Positions 8,261 through 16,580 of a DNA stretch of 64,000 nt are shown piece by piece; position 1 is the stretch's first letter, and the number at the start of each line of letters is the position of its first letter. The stretch covers positions 1 through 64,000 of the forward strand of contig DASWKF010000002.1 of the NCBI GenBank assembly GCA_036396795.1, read 5' to 3'. The DNA is from JAHEEM01 sp036396795. GTDB taxonomy: Bacteria > Pseudomonadota > Gammaproteobacteria > Steroidobacterales > Rariloculaceae. The notes beneath the pieces were generated by a model. That model had not been told where the DNA came from. It made no database searches and worked only from the letters and a program-made list of their open reading frames with translations. Made by a program: the position numbers and the translations under genes.

Positions 8261-9607
8261 TTGTCGGTTACTGAAAAACTAGCCGAGTTCGTCGTCAATG
8301 CCGACGACGGCGGCCTGCCCGAGTGGGCGATACACGAGGCGAAGCGCACGCTTCTGAACCTGCTTGCGATCTCGCTGTCGGCGTCACGCTCCGCCGACGC
8401 GCGGATTCTCATCGATTGGGCGCGCCACGAGGAATGCGCCGAGCGCGCCGCGGTCATCGGCGTCGATCTCATCACCTCAGCCGCGACGGCCGCGCTTCTG
8501 AACGGCTATCTCGCTCATCTCCAGGACTACGACGACACGCATTTCCCGACTGTGCTGCATCCGACGGCGCCGGTCTGGCCCGCGGTGCTCGCGGCCGCGG
8601 AAGTGCAGGGCTCGAGCGGGCGCGAAGCGCTCGCCGCGTTCGTGCTCGGCGCCGAGGCGGCGTGCCGCGTTGCGATGTCCGTGCATCCCTGGCACTACGA
8701 CGCGGGCTGGCACATCACCGGCACGGCCGGCGTGTTCGGCGCCGCGGCCGGCGCCGGCCGCGTGCTCGGGCTCGACGTCGCCCAGCTCGTCGCCGCGCTC
8801 GGCGCCGCCGGCACGCTCGCGAGCGGCGTGCGCGAGGTGTTCGGTTCCCACGGCAAGCCGCTGCACGCGGGGCACGCGGCCGCGCGCGGTTTGGAGGCTG
8901 CAACCTGGGCAGCCGCCGGCTTCAAAGCGTCCGACGACATCATCGGCGGGCGTCGCGGCTTCTGGGCGGTGCTCTCGCCGGCCGGGCACTCGGAGCAGGC
9001 GCTGCTCGGCGAGCTCGGCGATCGTTGGGAGCTCAAGATGAACGGCTTGAAGCCGTACGCCAACGGCGTCGTCTCGCATCCGCTGCAGGACGCCGTCATC
9101 GAGCTGCGCAACGCGCATTCGCTCCAACCCGACGAGGTCGCCTCGATCGAAGCGCGCGTGCACCCGCTGGTGCTCGAGCTCATGAATCGCGCCGAGCCGC
9201 GCCGCGGCCTCGAAGGCAAGTTCTCGTTCCAGCATTGCGCCGCCGCCGCGCTCGTGGACGGCGCCGGTCATCACGCGCAGTTCAGCGACGCCAAGGTTGC
9301 CGATCCGGTGATCGCGTCGCTGCGGGCGAAAGTTTCGGCCACGGTCGACGCGGCGGTCGAGGAGGACGAGGTCTATGTGACGATCGTGCTCAAGGACGGG
9401 CGGCGGCTCGAGACGCACGTCGAGCACGCGACCGGCTCGCCGCAGAACCCGATGTCGGATCTGGTGCTGCGCGCGAAGTACGACGCGCTCGCGGGCGAGG
9501 TCCTCGGCGCGGCGCACGCGGCCAGGCTCTGGCAGGCGGTGTGGACGCTCGACGAGGCGCCCGACGTCGATACGGTCGCGGAGCTGATGCAGTCGTCAGT
9601 GGACTAG
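8261..9607 (+). CDS. MmgE/PrpD family protein
   Basis: About 448 residues from the TTG at 8261 ((M)SVTEKLAEFVV...). The frame is open from ATG 8219, but that ATG is inside a -10 element, so the TTG start is preferred. Family features are LNGYLAHLQDYDDTHFPTVLHPTAPVWPAVLA, the GSHGKPLHAGHAAARG segment and the central GLKPYANGV loop. The family includes 2-methylcitrate dehydratase, cis-aconitate decarboxylase and iminodisuccinate epimerase. Here it sits among catabolic genes and lacks the prpB/prpC partners of the methylcitrate cycle, so a dehydratase role on another acid is inferred. Confidence 0.88.
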   Translation: MSVTEKLAEFVVNADDGGLPEWAIHEAKRTLLNLLAISLSASRSADARILIDWARHEECAERAAVIGVDLITSAATAALLNGYLAHLQDYDDTHFPTVLHPTAPVWPAVLAAAEVQGSSGREALAAFVLGAEAACRVAMSVHPWHYDAGWHITGTAGVFGAAAGAGRVLGLDVAQLVAALGAAGTLASGVREVFGSHGKPLHAGHAAARGLEAATWAAAGFKASDDIIGGRRGFWAVLSPAGHSEQALLGELGDRWELKMNGLKPYANGVVSHPLQDAVIELRNAHSLQPDEVASIEARVHPLVLELMNRAEPRRGLEGKFSFQHCAAAALVDGAGHHAQFSDAKVADPVIASLRAKVSATVDAAVEEDEVYVTIVLKDGRRLETHVEHATGSPQNPMSDLVLRAKYDALAGEVLGAAHAARLWQAVWTLDEAPDVDTVAELMQSSVD

Positions 9608-9686
9608 AGCGGCGGTAGCGGGGGCGCATGCCTCTCCTCCGAGAGGAAACCTCCGTCGAGGCACGCACCCCGGCTACCGCCGCTCT
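9606..9686. terminator. Long hairpin shared by convergent genes (bidirectional terminator candidate)
   Basis: A 14-base perfect inverted repeat (AGAGCGGCGGTAGC at 9606-9619 and its complement at 9673-9686) contains parts of both stop codons. The loop adds further pairing: GGGGCG...TGCCTC with GAGGCA...CCCC, and CCTCTC with GAGAGG. No T-run follows on either strand. Confidence 0.55.
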
Positions 9687-10561
9687 GGTGTCTCGATAGT
9701 GTCGGCGAGACGTCTGACGATCGCGACGGCGTCGGCCGCACCCAAGCCCGCGGCGCGCGCCTCGGCGTACGCCGCCAGCGCGGCCCCGGCCGCCGGCATC
9801 GGCACGCCGAGCTCGGCGCCCGCCTCGACGATCGCGGTCGCGTCCTTTTCCATCGTCGCGATATCGAAGGCGGCGTAGTCCGAGCCTTCGAGTATCAGCG
9901 GGATCTTGAGCGGCAGCACCTTGATCGCCGCGCCGCTGTCCTTCATCGCATCGAGCACCAGGTCGAGGCTCAGGCCCCCGGCGCGCCCGAGCGCCGCGGC
10001 TTCCGCCAGCGATTGCCAATACACCGCCAGCGGCAGGTTGAGCACCAGCTTGAGCAGCGCGCCCTGGCCGACCGGGCCCGCATGCACGATGCGGCGCGTC
10101 AGCACCGCGAGCGCCGGCCGGGCGCGTTCGAGGTCGGCCTCGCTGCCACCCGCGAGCGCCATCAGCATGCCGTCCGTAGCGGGTCCTACGGTCCCCGACA
10201 CCGGCGCATCGATGAAAGCTGCGCCGCGTCGCCCGCAGCTCGCGGCGAGCGCTCGCATGGTCGCCGGGCGCAAGGTGCTCATCTCGATGAACAGCTTGCC
10301 GGTGACGTCCGTTGACAATAGTCCGGCGGTGCCGCTGAACACCGCTCTCGCGGCGTCATCGTCGCGCAGCATCGAGATCACGATCTCGGCGTTCTCGGCG
10401 ACGGCCGCCGGCGTCGCCGCGACTCGCGCGCCCGCGGCGGCCAGCGGCGCGGTTCTCTCGGTGCTGCGGTTCCAGACGGTCAATGGGAAGCCTGCGGCCA
10501 AGAATCGCGGCGCCATCACGGCGCCCATCTTGCCGAGGCCCAGGAAGCCGATCGTTTGCAT
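9674..10561 (-). CDS. NAD(P)-dependent beta-hydroxyacid dehydrogenase (3-hydroxyisobutyrate dehydrogenase family)
   Basis: A 295-residue protein. GFLGLGKMGAVMAPRF at residues 5-20 is the Rossmann motif. The substrate-binding segment FIDAPVSGTVGPATDGMLMALAGG and the helix carrying the catalytic lysine (GALLKLVLNLPLAVYW) are both present. Such enzymes oxidise 3-hydroxyisobutyrate, tartronate semialdehyde or 2-(hydroxymethyl)glutarate; the exact substrate is not determined. It is the last gene of a three-gene minus-strand unit behind two small exported proteins. Confidence 0.9.
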   Translation of the reverse strand: MQTIGFLGLGKMGAVMAPRFLAAGFPLTVWNRSTERTAPLAAAGARVAATPAAVAENAEIVISMLRDDDAARAVFSGTAGLLSTDVTGKLFIEMSTLRPATMRALAASCGRRGAAFIDAPVSGTVGPATDGMLMALAGGSEADLERARPALAVLTRRIVHAGPVGQGALLKLVLNLPLAVYWQSLAEAAALGRAGGLSLDLVLDAMKDSGAAIKVLPLKIPLILEGSDYAAFDIATMEKDATAIVEAGAELGVPMPAAGAALAAYAEARAAGLGAADAVAIVRRLADTIETPERR

Positions 10562-10565
10562 GAGT

Positions 10566-11393
10566 CTATGGGCTCGGTTGCGCCAAATCCCTGTAGCCGG
10601 GCCCGATCATGTGGCCGACGTCCTGGTTGTTCTCGTTGCAGATGTATTCCATGAGCTCCCAGCCGGGCCGCAGCGTCGCCGTGTACTTCACGGTGAACGG
10701 CTTTGCATACGCGCCGGGGTCGATGATCGTGACCTCGTTGTCGAGCGTGCCGAGACGGGTGCGCGTGTAACGCTCGATCGTTCTGAGCTGCTCGGTATGC
10801 GGATGTCCGTGAAAGTCGAACCAGAAGCGGTCGTTGAATCCGACCGTATCGATCACCAGCGTGTCGCCTTCCCAGCGGCCGATCGAGTGGCCGTACCAGG
10901 TCGGATCCAGATCCTCCGGGTGCTCGCGCCCGTCCATGAAGATCTGCCGGTAGCTGTGAATATTGCCCTCGAAGAGGAAATAGAGGTGCGTCGCCTTGCC
11001 GTAGGCGGGCATTTGGACGATGCGCCAGGGATACGGTGCGACGCGCGGCACGCCGGTCGGCAGGCAGTGCGCCTCGGGATCGTCCTGCGGTCGGCGCGAG
11101 GCCATGACGCGCGCGGCCTCCGGCAGCAGCACGATCTCCTCGCCGGGCAGCAGGCCTTGAGAGATGTCGCGGTTGGGGCCGCCGCCGAGCCACAGGCCCG
11201 AGAGATCCGGCGTGCCGTCGGGCAGCCGCGGCGCGGGTGCGTCGGGCACCTCGGGCACGATCAGCGGGTCGCTCAAGTTGCCGCCGCCCCGGTCGCTGCC
11301 GGCCTCGGCGACGCCGGTCGGCTGCGCGAGCACCGGCGCCGAGCCGATCGCAAGCACGACGAGCGCGGCGCGGATCCGGCGGCCTTCGCTCAT
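10566..11393 (-). CDS. Exported hypothetical protein (PDLSGLW-type environmental family)
   Basis: A 275-residue protein. The start is the ATG at 11393, which overlaps the previous stop as ATGA; the frame is open far upstream, but that stretch is a shadow of the neighbour. It has a signal peptide (about residues 1-26), a Pro-rich linker and a conserved-looking core containing PDLSGLWLGGG, RRPQDDPEAHCLPTGVPR, PWRIVQMP, GRWEGDTLVIDTVGFNDRFWFDFHGHPHTEQL and ERYTR. I know this pattern from exported proteins of unknown function in environmental Proteobacteria and Acidobacteria, commonly next to DUF6152 genes as here. No catalytic role can be assigned. Confidence 0.75.
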   Translation of the reverse strand: MSEGRRIRAALVVLAIGSAPVLAQPTGVAEAGSDRGGGNLSDPLIVPEVPDAPAPRLPDGTPDLSGLWLGGGPNRDISQGLLPGEEIVLLPEAARVMASRRPQDDPEAHCLPTGVPRVAPYPWRIVQMPAYGKATHLYFLFEGNIHSYRQIFMDGREHPEDLDPTWYGHSIGRWEGDTLVIDTVGFNDRFWFDFHGHPHTEQLRTIERYTRTRLGTLDNEVTIIDPGAYAKPFTVKYTATLRPGWELMEYICNENNQDVGHMIGPGYRDLAQPSP

Positions 11394-11782
11394 TGCAGCG
11401 CCGGCGCGGATTCGCGCGCGAAGATCTTGCTGCCGTCGGACAACGTGACGCTCAGGGCGTTGGCCATCTTCGAGCCGTCCCGCGCGAGCGAGCCGTCGAC
11501 GCTGACGCGATCTCCCGGCTGCAGCGATTTCCCGGTCCAGCCGTAGCGTCGCAGCACGTTGGGGCTCGCGAGCTCCAGATTCCAGTTGACCACGGCGCCG
11601 CTCTCGTCGGCGACGTCGAGATAGAAGCGCGCATGCGGATTGGTCCACTCGACTCTGGTCACGACCCCGGTCATCGAGACCGGTCGCTGCGGGTCGTACT
11701 GGGCGATGAAGGTGTGGTGGGCCGCCGCGGGCACGGAGTGGCTCAGCAGCAGGCTCAAGGCCGGAATGACGGCAGCTCTCAT
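11390..11782 (-). CDS. Exported DUF6152 family protein
   Basis: A 130-residue protein with a signal peptide (MRAAVIPALSLLLSHSVPAAA) followed by HHTFIAQYDPQRPVSMTGVVTRVEWTNPHARF. This opening HH...D...G.V..V.W.NPH.R pattern is characteristic of DUF6152, a small beta-rich OB-like domain of unknown function. It is the first gene of the unit and overlaps the next start by four bases. The two histidines at the mature N-terminus could bind a metal, which is inference. Confidence 0.8.
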   Translation of the reverse strand: MRAAVIPALSLLLSHSVPAAAHHTFIAQYDPQRPVSMTGVVTRVEWTNPHARFYLDVADESGAVVNWNLELASPNVLRRYGWTGKSLQPGDRVSVDGSLARDGSKMANALSVTLSDGSKIFARESAPALQ

Positions 11783-11941
11783 GGCGGTACCTGTTTTCGG
11801 TGCGGCATGGCGGGTCCGCTTTTGGCCAATGGTACGGGGGTATTCCGGCGATCGGCAACTCTCGGCGGTGGCGCGGGATTTCGACAGGGGTTCTAATCTA
11901 CAATTCAGCGGTCGCTCCGCGACGGTAACGAGGCTCGAGGG

Positions 11942-12355
11942 ATGCCAGAAGCGATCTTGCGCAAGCTCGCCGATCTCACGCCGGTAAGGCGCGGCGACGG
12001 CGTCGAGACGACCCTGCTGATCGGCAAGGAAGTCTGCGGCGCGGCGACGTTCACGTCGGGGATCACGCGCTTCCCGGCGGGCAAGAAGGTGCCGCTGCAC
12101 CATCACAACTGCGCCGAGCAGGTGACCTTGCTCGAGGGTGAGGCGGAGGTCGAGGTCGACGGCGAGCGAACGCCGCTGTCTCGCTACGACACCACGTATA
12201 TCCCCGCCGGCAAGCCGCACCGTTTCATCAACGTCGGCGAGGGTCCGCTGGTGATCCTCTGGATTTACGCGACGGATCACGTGACCCGGACGTTCTCCGA
12301 GACCGGCAAGACCGTCGAGCACCTATCGGCCGAGGACGTGACGCGCCCGCGATGA
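11942..12355 (+). CDS. Cupin domain protein
   Basis: A 137-residue single-domain cupin. Motif 1 is G..PLHHHNCAEQVTLLEGEAEVEVDG (about residues 45-75) and motif 2 is YIPAGKPHRFINVGEG (about residues 87-102). The HHH, glutamine/glutamate and later His positions would form the metal site. Small cupins of this type include isomerases, dioxygenases and sugar-binding regulators, so the function is open. It ends 13 bases ahead of the Ldh2-type dehydrogenase gene and is probably in the same operon. Confidence 0.85.
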   Translation: MPEAILRKLADLTPVRRGDGVETTLLIGKEVCGAATFTSGITRFPAGKKVPLHHHNCAEQVTLLEGEAEVEVDGERTPLSRYDTTYIPAGKPHRFINVGEGPLVILWIYATDHVTRTFSETGKTVEHLSAEDVTRPR

Positions 12356-12368
12356 CGGCTGAGCGGGC

Positions 12369-13424
12369 ATGAGCGCGGCCCGCATACCCGCGCCGCTGCT
12401 CGAGGCGTTCACGGCGGGCTGCCTCCGAGCCGTCGGCATACCGGCCGACGATGCCGCTAGCGTCGCCGGGCTGATGACGGAAGCCGACCTCAGCGGCGCC
12501 GACGGCCACGGCATCTTTCGCCTGCCGCAATACGTCAAGCGCATTCGAAGCGGCGGCATCAATCTGCGTCCGAGCATCCGCATCCTGCGTGAGCGCGCGG
12601 CCGCGGCGCTCGTCGACGGCGACAACGCGATGGGGCATCTCGTCATGCGTCATGCCGCGCAAGTTGCGATCGACAAGGCGCGATCCCAGGGCGTCGCCTG
12701 GGTCGGCGCGCGCAACAGCAATCACGCGGGGCCCGCCTCCTTGTACGCGAAGATGCCGCTGGCGCACGACATGATCGGCCTCTATATCGCCGTCGGTAAC
12801 GCCAACCATCTGCCGCCCTGGGGCGGCGTCGACATGCTGTTGAGCACCAATCCGATCGCGGTCGCGATGCCCGCCGACACGCAGCCCCCGATCGTGCTCG
12901 ACATGGCGACCACGGTCGCCGCCTACGGCAAGGTGAAGACCGCGGCGCAGCGAGGCGAGACGATGCCCGAAGGCTGGATGATCGACCGCGAAGGCAATCC
13001 ACTGACGGATCCGGCGCGCGCCGCGGAAGGTTTCCTGCTGCCGATCGGCGGGCCGAAAGGCTACGGGCTCGCGCTGGTGTTCGGCCTTCTGGCGGGAACC
13101 TTGAACGGCGCCGCTTTCGGCAAGGACGTCGTCGATTTCAATGCCGATTCCGTGACGCCGACGAACACCGGCCAGCTGATCGTCGCGATCTCGATCGAGG
13201 CTTTCGGCGACGTCGCGGCCTTCAAGCGCGGCGTCGATCGCGCGATCGACACGATGCACGGCTCGGCGACGCTGCCGGGCGTCGACCGGGTTCGCGTTCC
13301 CGGCGAGCGCAGCCACGCGATTCGGCTCGAGCGCGAGACCGCCGGCATCCCGGTACATGCCGGGCTTTACGCCGCGCTCGAGGCCCTCGGCCGCGAGCTC
13401 GGCGTCGACATGCCCACGCCCTAG
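12369..13424 (+). CDS. Ldh family (malate/L-lactate/L-sulfolactate dehydrogenase type) oxidoreductase
   Basis: A 351-residue protein of the LDH2/MDHG fold, unrelated to classical Rossmann LDH. LSGADGHGIFRLPQYVKRIRSGGI near residue 40 holds the catalytic His, and GARNSNHAGPASLYA near residue 115 the second conserved His. The NAD-binding STNPIAVAMP and DMATTVAAYGKV segments follow, then GPKGYGLALVFGLLAG. Family members use NAD(P)H to interconvert 2-oxo and 2-hydroxy acids. Together with the cupin and the neighbouring aldolase and ThDP enzyme it points to 2-oxo/2-hydroxy acid catabolism (inference). Confidence 0.88.
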   Translation: MSAARIPAPLLEAFTAGCLRAVGIPADDAASVAGLMTEADLSGADGHGIFRLPQYVKRIRSGGINLRPSIRILRERAAAALVDGDNAMGHLVMRHAAQVAIDKARSQGVAWVGARNSNHAGPASLYAKMPLAHDMIGLYIAVGNANHLPPWGGVDMLLSTNPIAVAMPADTQPPIVLDMATTVAAYGKVKTAAQRGETMPEGWMIDREGNPLTDPARAAEGFLLPIGGPKGYGLALVFGLLAGTLNGAAFGKDVVDFNADSVTPTNTGQLIVAISIEAFGDVAAFKRGVDRAIDTMHGSATLPGVDRVRVPGERSHAIRLERETAGIPVHAGLYAALEALGRELGVDMPTP

Positions 13425-13456
13425 CTCGTGCGCCGACAGCCCGCCAGCGCACGCTG

Positions 13457-13546
13457 ATTGCGCGAAGATACGCGCATATCGACGCAGATACTCGCAGAAT
13501 AGCGGCATGATAGACGATTTTAGGCGCAGATAGCGACGCGACCGCC
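13457..13546. repeat. Degenerate phased repeat (GATA/GCAGATA units about 10-12 bases apart)
   Basis: The convergent gap between the Ldh and S9 peptidase genes has spaced copies of (C/G)GC(G)-AGATA-like words at 13464-13470, 13484-13490, 13494-13500, 13508-13512 and 13524-13532. It resembles the degenerate ACGCAGAT-type intergenic repeats seen in many high-GC proteobacterial genomes. It has no coding potential of its own. Confidence 0.4.
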
Positions 13547-13559
13547 GTTTCCGCGATAT

Positions 13560-15533
13560 CTAGAGGTGCTCGGCGAAGAACGCCTCGAGGCGCGTATACA
13601 GCTCGAAGTTGCTCTCCTGTTTCTGAAAACCGTGGCCTTCGTCGTCCTTGATCAGGAGCTCGTAGTCGATCCCGAGCCGCCGTAAGGCGCGCGTCAGCAT
13701 CTCGGCCTGGGCAACCGGCACGCGGGGATCGCGCCGTCCGTGGACGATGAACAGCGGTATCGCAAGTCCCTCGAGCTCGTTGACGGGCGAGGTCGCCTCG
13801 AGGCGCTCGCGGTCGCTGCGCGGATCGCCGATCGCGCGGCGGAACCACGCGGCCACGCCGTCGGTGAGCGGCCCCGTGCGCCAGTAGTCGTAGAGCTCGA
13901 TCAGGTCGACGACGCCGACGTAGTTGACCGCGCAGCGATAGAGCTCCGGCGTGGCGGTGATGCCGGCCATGGTCGCGTAGCCGCCGTAGCTCGCACCGTA
14001 GATGCACACGCGGTCGGCATCGACGATGCCCTCGCGCACGGCCCAGCTCACCGCGTCGGTCAGGTCGTCCTGCATTGCCAGGCCCCACTGCTGCCAGGCG
14101 ATGTCCATGAAGCGCTTGCCGTAGCCGCCGGAGCCGCGATAGTTGACTTGCAGCACCGCGTAGCCGCGGCTGGCGAGAAACTGCACGTGGCGGTCGAAGC
14201 CCCAGTGATCCCGCACGCCGTAAGGCCCGCCGTGCGGGTGCAGAATCAGCGGCAAGCGCTCGGGCGGGGCGTCTCGCGGCAGCGTCAAGTATCCGTGCAG
14301 CTCGGTGCCGTCGCGCGCCGCTATCGTCACCGGCTGCATCTCGGCCATCGCCTGCGGATCCAGCCACGGCATCCGCGAGGCGTAATAGCGGAGCTGGTCG
14401 CGATCGCGGTCGAGCAGATAAAAGCTGCCGGGATCGGTATCGCTGGACGCGAGCACCAGCAGCCGTCGCTCATCGTCGCTGATGCTGACGACGGCGTTGA
14501 CGGTATCGGGCAGGGCCTCGTCGACGGTCTCGCGCAATACGCGCCACTCCGGGTCGAGGGCCTCGTGCGCGGGTCGCTCGAGCTCGTAGCGCACCGCCAG
14601 CAAGCGCTGGTCGAGCGGCGACAGCACGATCTCGTCGATATCGACGAGATCGTTGCCGAAGATCGTTTCCCCGAGCGAGTCCGTCGCTGGATCGTAGATC
14701 GCGAGCGCCTGAGTATCGCGGCCGACGTTCGATCGCACGTAGAGGCGCCGGTTGTCGGCGGTGAAGGCGATCGGCGTCCAGCCGTGCGCGTCGAACTGAT
14801 GAAACGCCGTCAGCACGCGGAAGCTGCCGTCCGCGGAATCTCGGTAGACGACCTGGACCGTGAGCTCGCGCGGGTCGTCCGTGCTGCCGATGCCGGCGCG
14901 CACCTCGCCGTCGTGATCGGTGATCCATTCGGAGACAAAGCCGGGGTTCAGAACCGTGCGCTGCATGCGACCCGTGTGCACGTTGAGCCGGTAGACGTCG
15001 GGATAGAGCTTGCGGCGCTCGTTGTCACTCACGAGGATGTGCTCGGGATCGTGCTTCAAGCGGTCGAGCACCACGACTTGCCGCGGAAAAATCTGGATGC
15101 CGTCGGTTGGGCCTACCAGCTCCCGCCAATCCGAGCCGTCCCGGTCGATGCCGTAGAGCCCGTAGGCCTCGTTGCCGTCGACGTCGACCGAGTAGACCAG
15201 GCGCTCGTTGTCCACCCAGAGGAAATCCGCGATATCGGTGCGCCGCGCGTCGGTGATCGCAACGGCCTCGCGATCGTCGACGCCGAGCACGGCGATATTG
15301 CGCCGGCCGTTCACCGACGTCAGCGCCGCGACCCACTCGCCGTCGGGGGATAGCCGCATCTGCGTGAATTCGGGGTTGCGGAAGAAGTCGGCGACGCTCG
15401 GCGGTTGCGCGCCGGTGGGCGATGCGAGCAGCATCAGCACGAGAGCTCGTGCCGGTCGAAAGACGCGTCGATTCAGGCGCGCCCCGGCGAAGGCCGTTGG
15501 GTTATAGTCCACGCCATTCCCATGAATCGGCAT
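13560..15533 (-). CDS. Exported S9 family peptidase (prolyl oligopeptidase/dipeptidyl aminopeptidase type)
   Basis: 657 residues from ATG 15533. A signal-like segment (FRPARALVLMLLASPTGA) begins about residue 25, so translation may start further in; a -10-like TATAAC (15501-15506) lies inside the first codons. Residues 50-370 form WD/beta-propeller-like repeats (RLSPDGEWVAAL). The C-terminal alpha/beta hydrolase domain has the nucleophile motif GASYGG, then HGRRDPRVP (Asp) and DEGHGF (His), a complete Ser-Asp-His triad. The enzyme should trim short peptides, probably in the periplasm. Divergent from the methyltransferase gene. Confidence 0.9.
   Translation of the reverse strand: MPIHGNGVDYNPTAFAGARLNRRVFRPARALVLMLLASPTGAQPPSVADFFRNPEFTQMRLSPDGEWVAALTSVNGRRNIAVLGVDDREAVAITDARRTDIADFLWVDNERLVYSVDVDGNEAYGLYGIDRDGSDWRELVGPTDGIQIFPRQVVVLDRLKHDPEHILVSDNERRKLYPDVYRLNVHTGRMQRTVLNPGFVSEWITDHDGEVRAGIGSTDDPRELTVQVVYRDSADGSFRVLTAFHQFDAHGWTPIAFTADNRRLYVRSNVGRDTQALAIYDPATDSLGETIFGNDLVDIDEIVLSPLDQRLLAVRYELERPAHEALDPEWRVLRETVDEALPDTVNAVVSISDDERRLLVLASSDTDPGSFYLLDRDRDQLRYYASRMPWLDPQAMAEMQPVTIAARDGTELHGYLTLPRDAPPERLPLILHPHGGPYGVRDHWGFDRHVQFLASRGYAVLQVNYRGSGGYGKRFMDIAWQQWGLAMQDDLTDAVSWAVREGIVDADRVCIYGASYGGYATMAGITATPELYRCAVNYVGVVDLIELYDYWRTGPLTDGVAAWFRRAIGDPRSDRERLEATSPVNELEGLAIPLFIVHGRRDPRVPVAQAEMLTRALRRLGIDYELLIKDDEGHGFQKQESNFELYTRLEAFFAEHL
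15501..15508. promoter_or_regulatory. Overlapping opposed -10 elements between S9 peptidase and methyltransferase genes
   Basis: The plus strand reads TATAGT (15503-15508) and the minus strand TATAAC (15501-15506), sharing the TATA core. The plus start site would lie about 45 bases before the methyltransferase GTG. On the minus strand it would fall inside the first codons of the long ORF, supporting a later start for the peptidase. Confidence 0.35.
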
Positions 15534-15556
15534 GCCGAAATTCTAGCAAACGCTCC

Positions 15557-16561
15557 GTGAAATCGAACCGGCTCTCAAGCGCGCAGTGGAGCCAGCTCTG
15601 GCGCCGCGACAGCATCACCACCTTCGCCCGGCAGTTCAACAGCAACTATGACGGAGAGTTTGCGGCTTTCTGGGACGCCCGCTTCGACCCCGTGCCCAAC
15701 GGCGCGGTCGTCGTCGATCTCGCGACCGGCAACGGCGCAATCGCGCTGCTCGCGATACAGCACGCGCGCAGCCGCGGCAAGTTGTTTCGCGTCGGCGGGC
15801 TCGACTACGCGGACATCGATCCGACGCGCGTGCTCGCCGGTCACGAGGACCTCTCGCCGCTGCTCGCGGCTATCGAGTTCGCCAGCGGCGTGCGCATCGA
15901 AGACACCACCCTCGGCGATGCGAGCGTGGACTTGCTGACTAGCCAATACGGCTTCGAATACGCCGAGCGGGATGCGGCCGCCGCGGAAGCCTGGCGGGTG
16001 CTCAAGGCCGGCGGACGGATGGCGCTGGTTCTGCACCATGCTGAATCGGCCGTCGTCGAGCTGGCTCGCGAGGGCTTGAGCCAGGTGCAGCTCTGCTTGC
16101 AGCAGGAGGAGCTCGACAAGCGCGTCGCCGCGCTCGTCAAGATCATCGGCGAGGCGAAGACTCGAACCGAGCGCCGCACTCTCAAATCGAATCCCAAGGC
16201 CGAGCGGCTGCGCCAGAAGCTCAACGCATCGCTGGCGAGGATTACGCAACGTGCCGAGCGCTACCGCGATCCCGAGGGCTTCATCGGCATCATGGTGCCG
16301 AACTATCTGAAGGTCTTCGGCGAGTACAAGGAGGCGAGCATGGCGCAGAAGCTCAAGTATCTGCGCGAAGTGCGCGCGTCATTCGACGCATTCCGCGAGC
16401 GCATGGCGGATCTCGCGGGCGCAGCCTTGACGCAAAGCGACTTCGACGCTTTGATCGGCCTGCTCGAGACCAAAGGTTTCGATGTTGTCGAGCGCGGCTT
16501 GATGCGCTACAAGGGCGATCTCATGGGATGGACGCTGGTGGTGAGCAAGCCGGCGTCCTGA
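15557..16561 (+). CDS. Class I SAM-dependent methyltransferase
   Basis: 334 residues from GTG 15557; a longer frame exists upstream but overlaps the divergent gene. Motif I is VVVDLATGNGAIALLA (about residues 49-64). The acidic post-I region is GGLDYADIDP, motif III-like DLLTSQYGFEY follows, and the post-core AWRVLKAGGRMALVLHH is typical of ubiquinone/menaquinone-type small-molecule methyltransferases. The C-terminal 150 residues are mostly charged helices with no recognised domain. Substrate unknown; the frameshifted reverse frames are not coding. Confidence 0.8.
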   Translation: MKSNRLSSAQWSQLWRRDSITTFARQFNSNYDGEFAAFWDARFDPVPNGAVVVDLATGNGAIALLAIQHARSRGKLFRVGGLDYADIDPTRVLAGHEDLSPLLAAIEFASGVRIEDTTLGDASVDLLTSQYGFEYAERDAAAAEAWRVLKAGGRMALVLHHAESAVVELAREGLSQVQLCLQQEELDKRVAALVKIIGEAKTRTERRTLKSNPKAERLRQKLNASLARITQRAERYRDPEGFIGIMVPNYLKVFGEYKEASMAQKLKYLREVRASFDAFRERMADLAGAALTQSDFDALIGLLETKGFDVVERGLMRYKGDLMGWTLVVSKPAS

Positions 16562-16580
16562 GCACGGCGAGCATCGTTGG

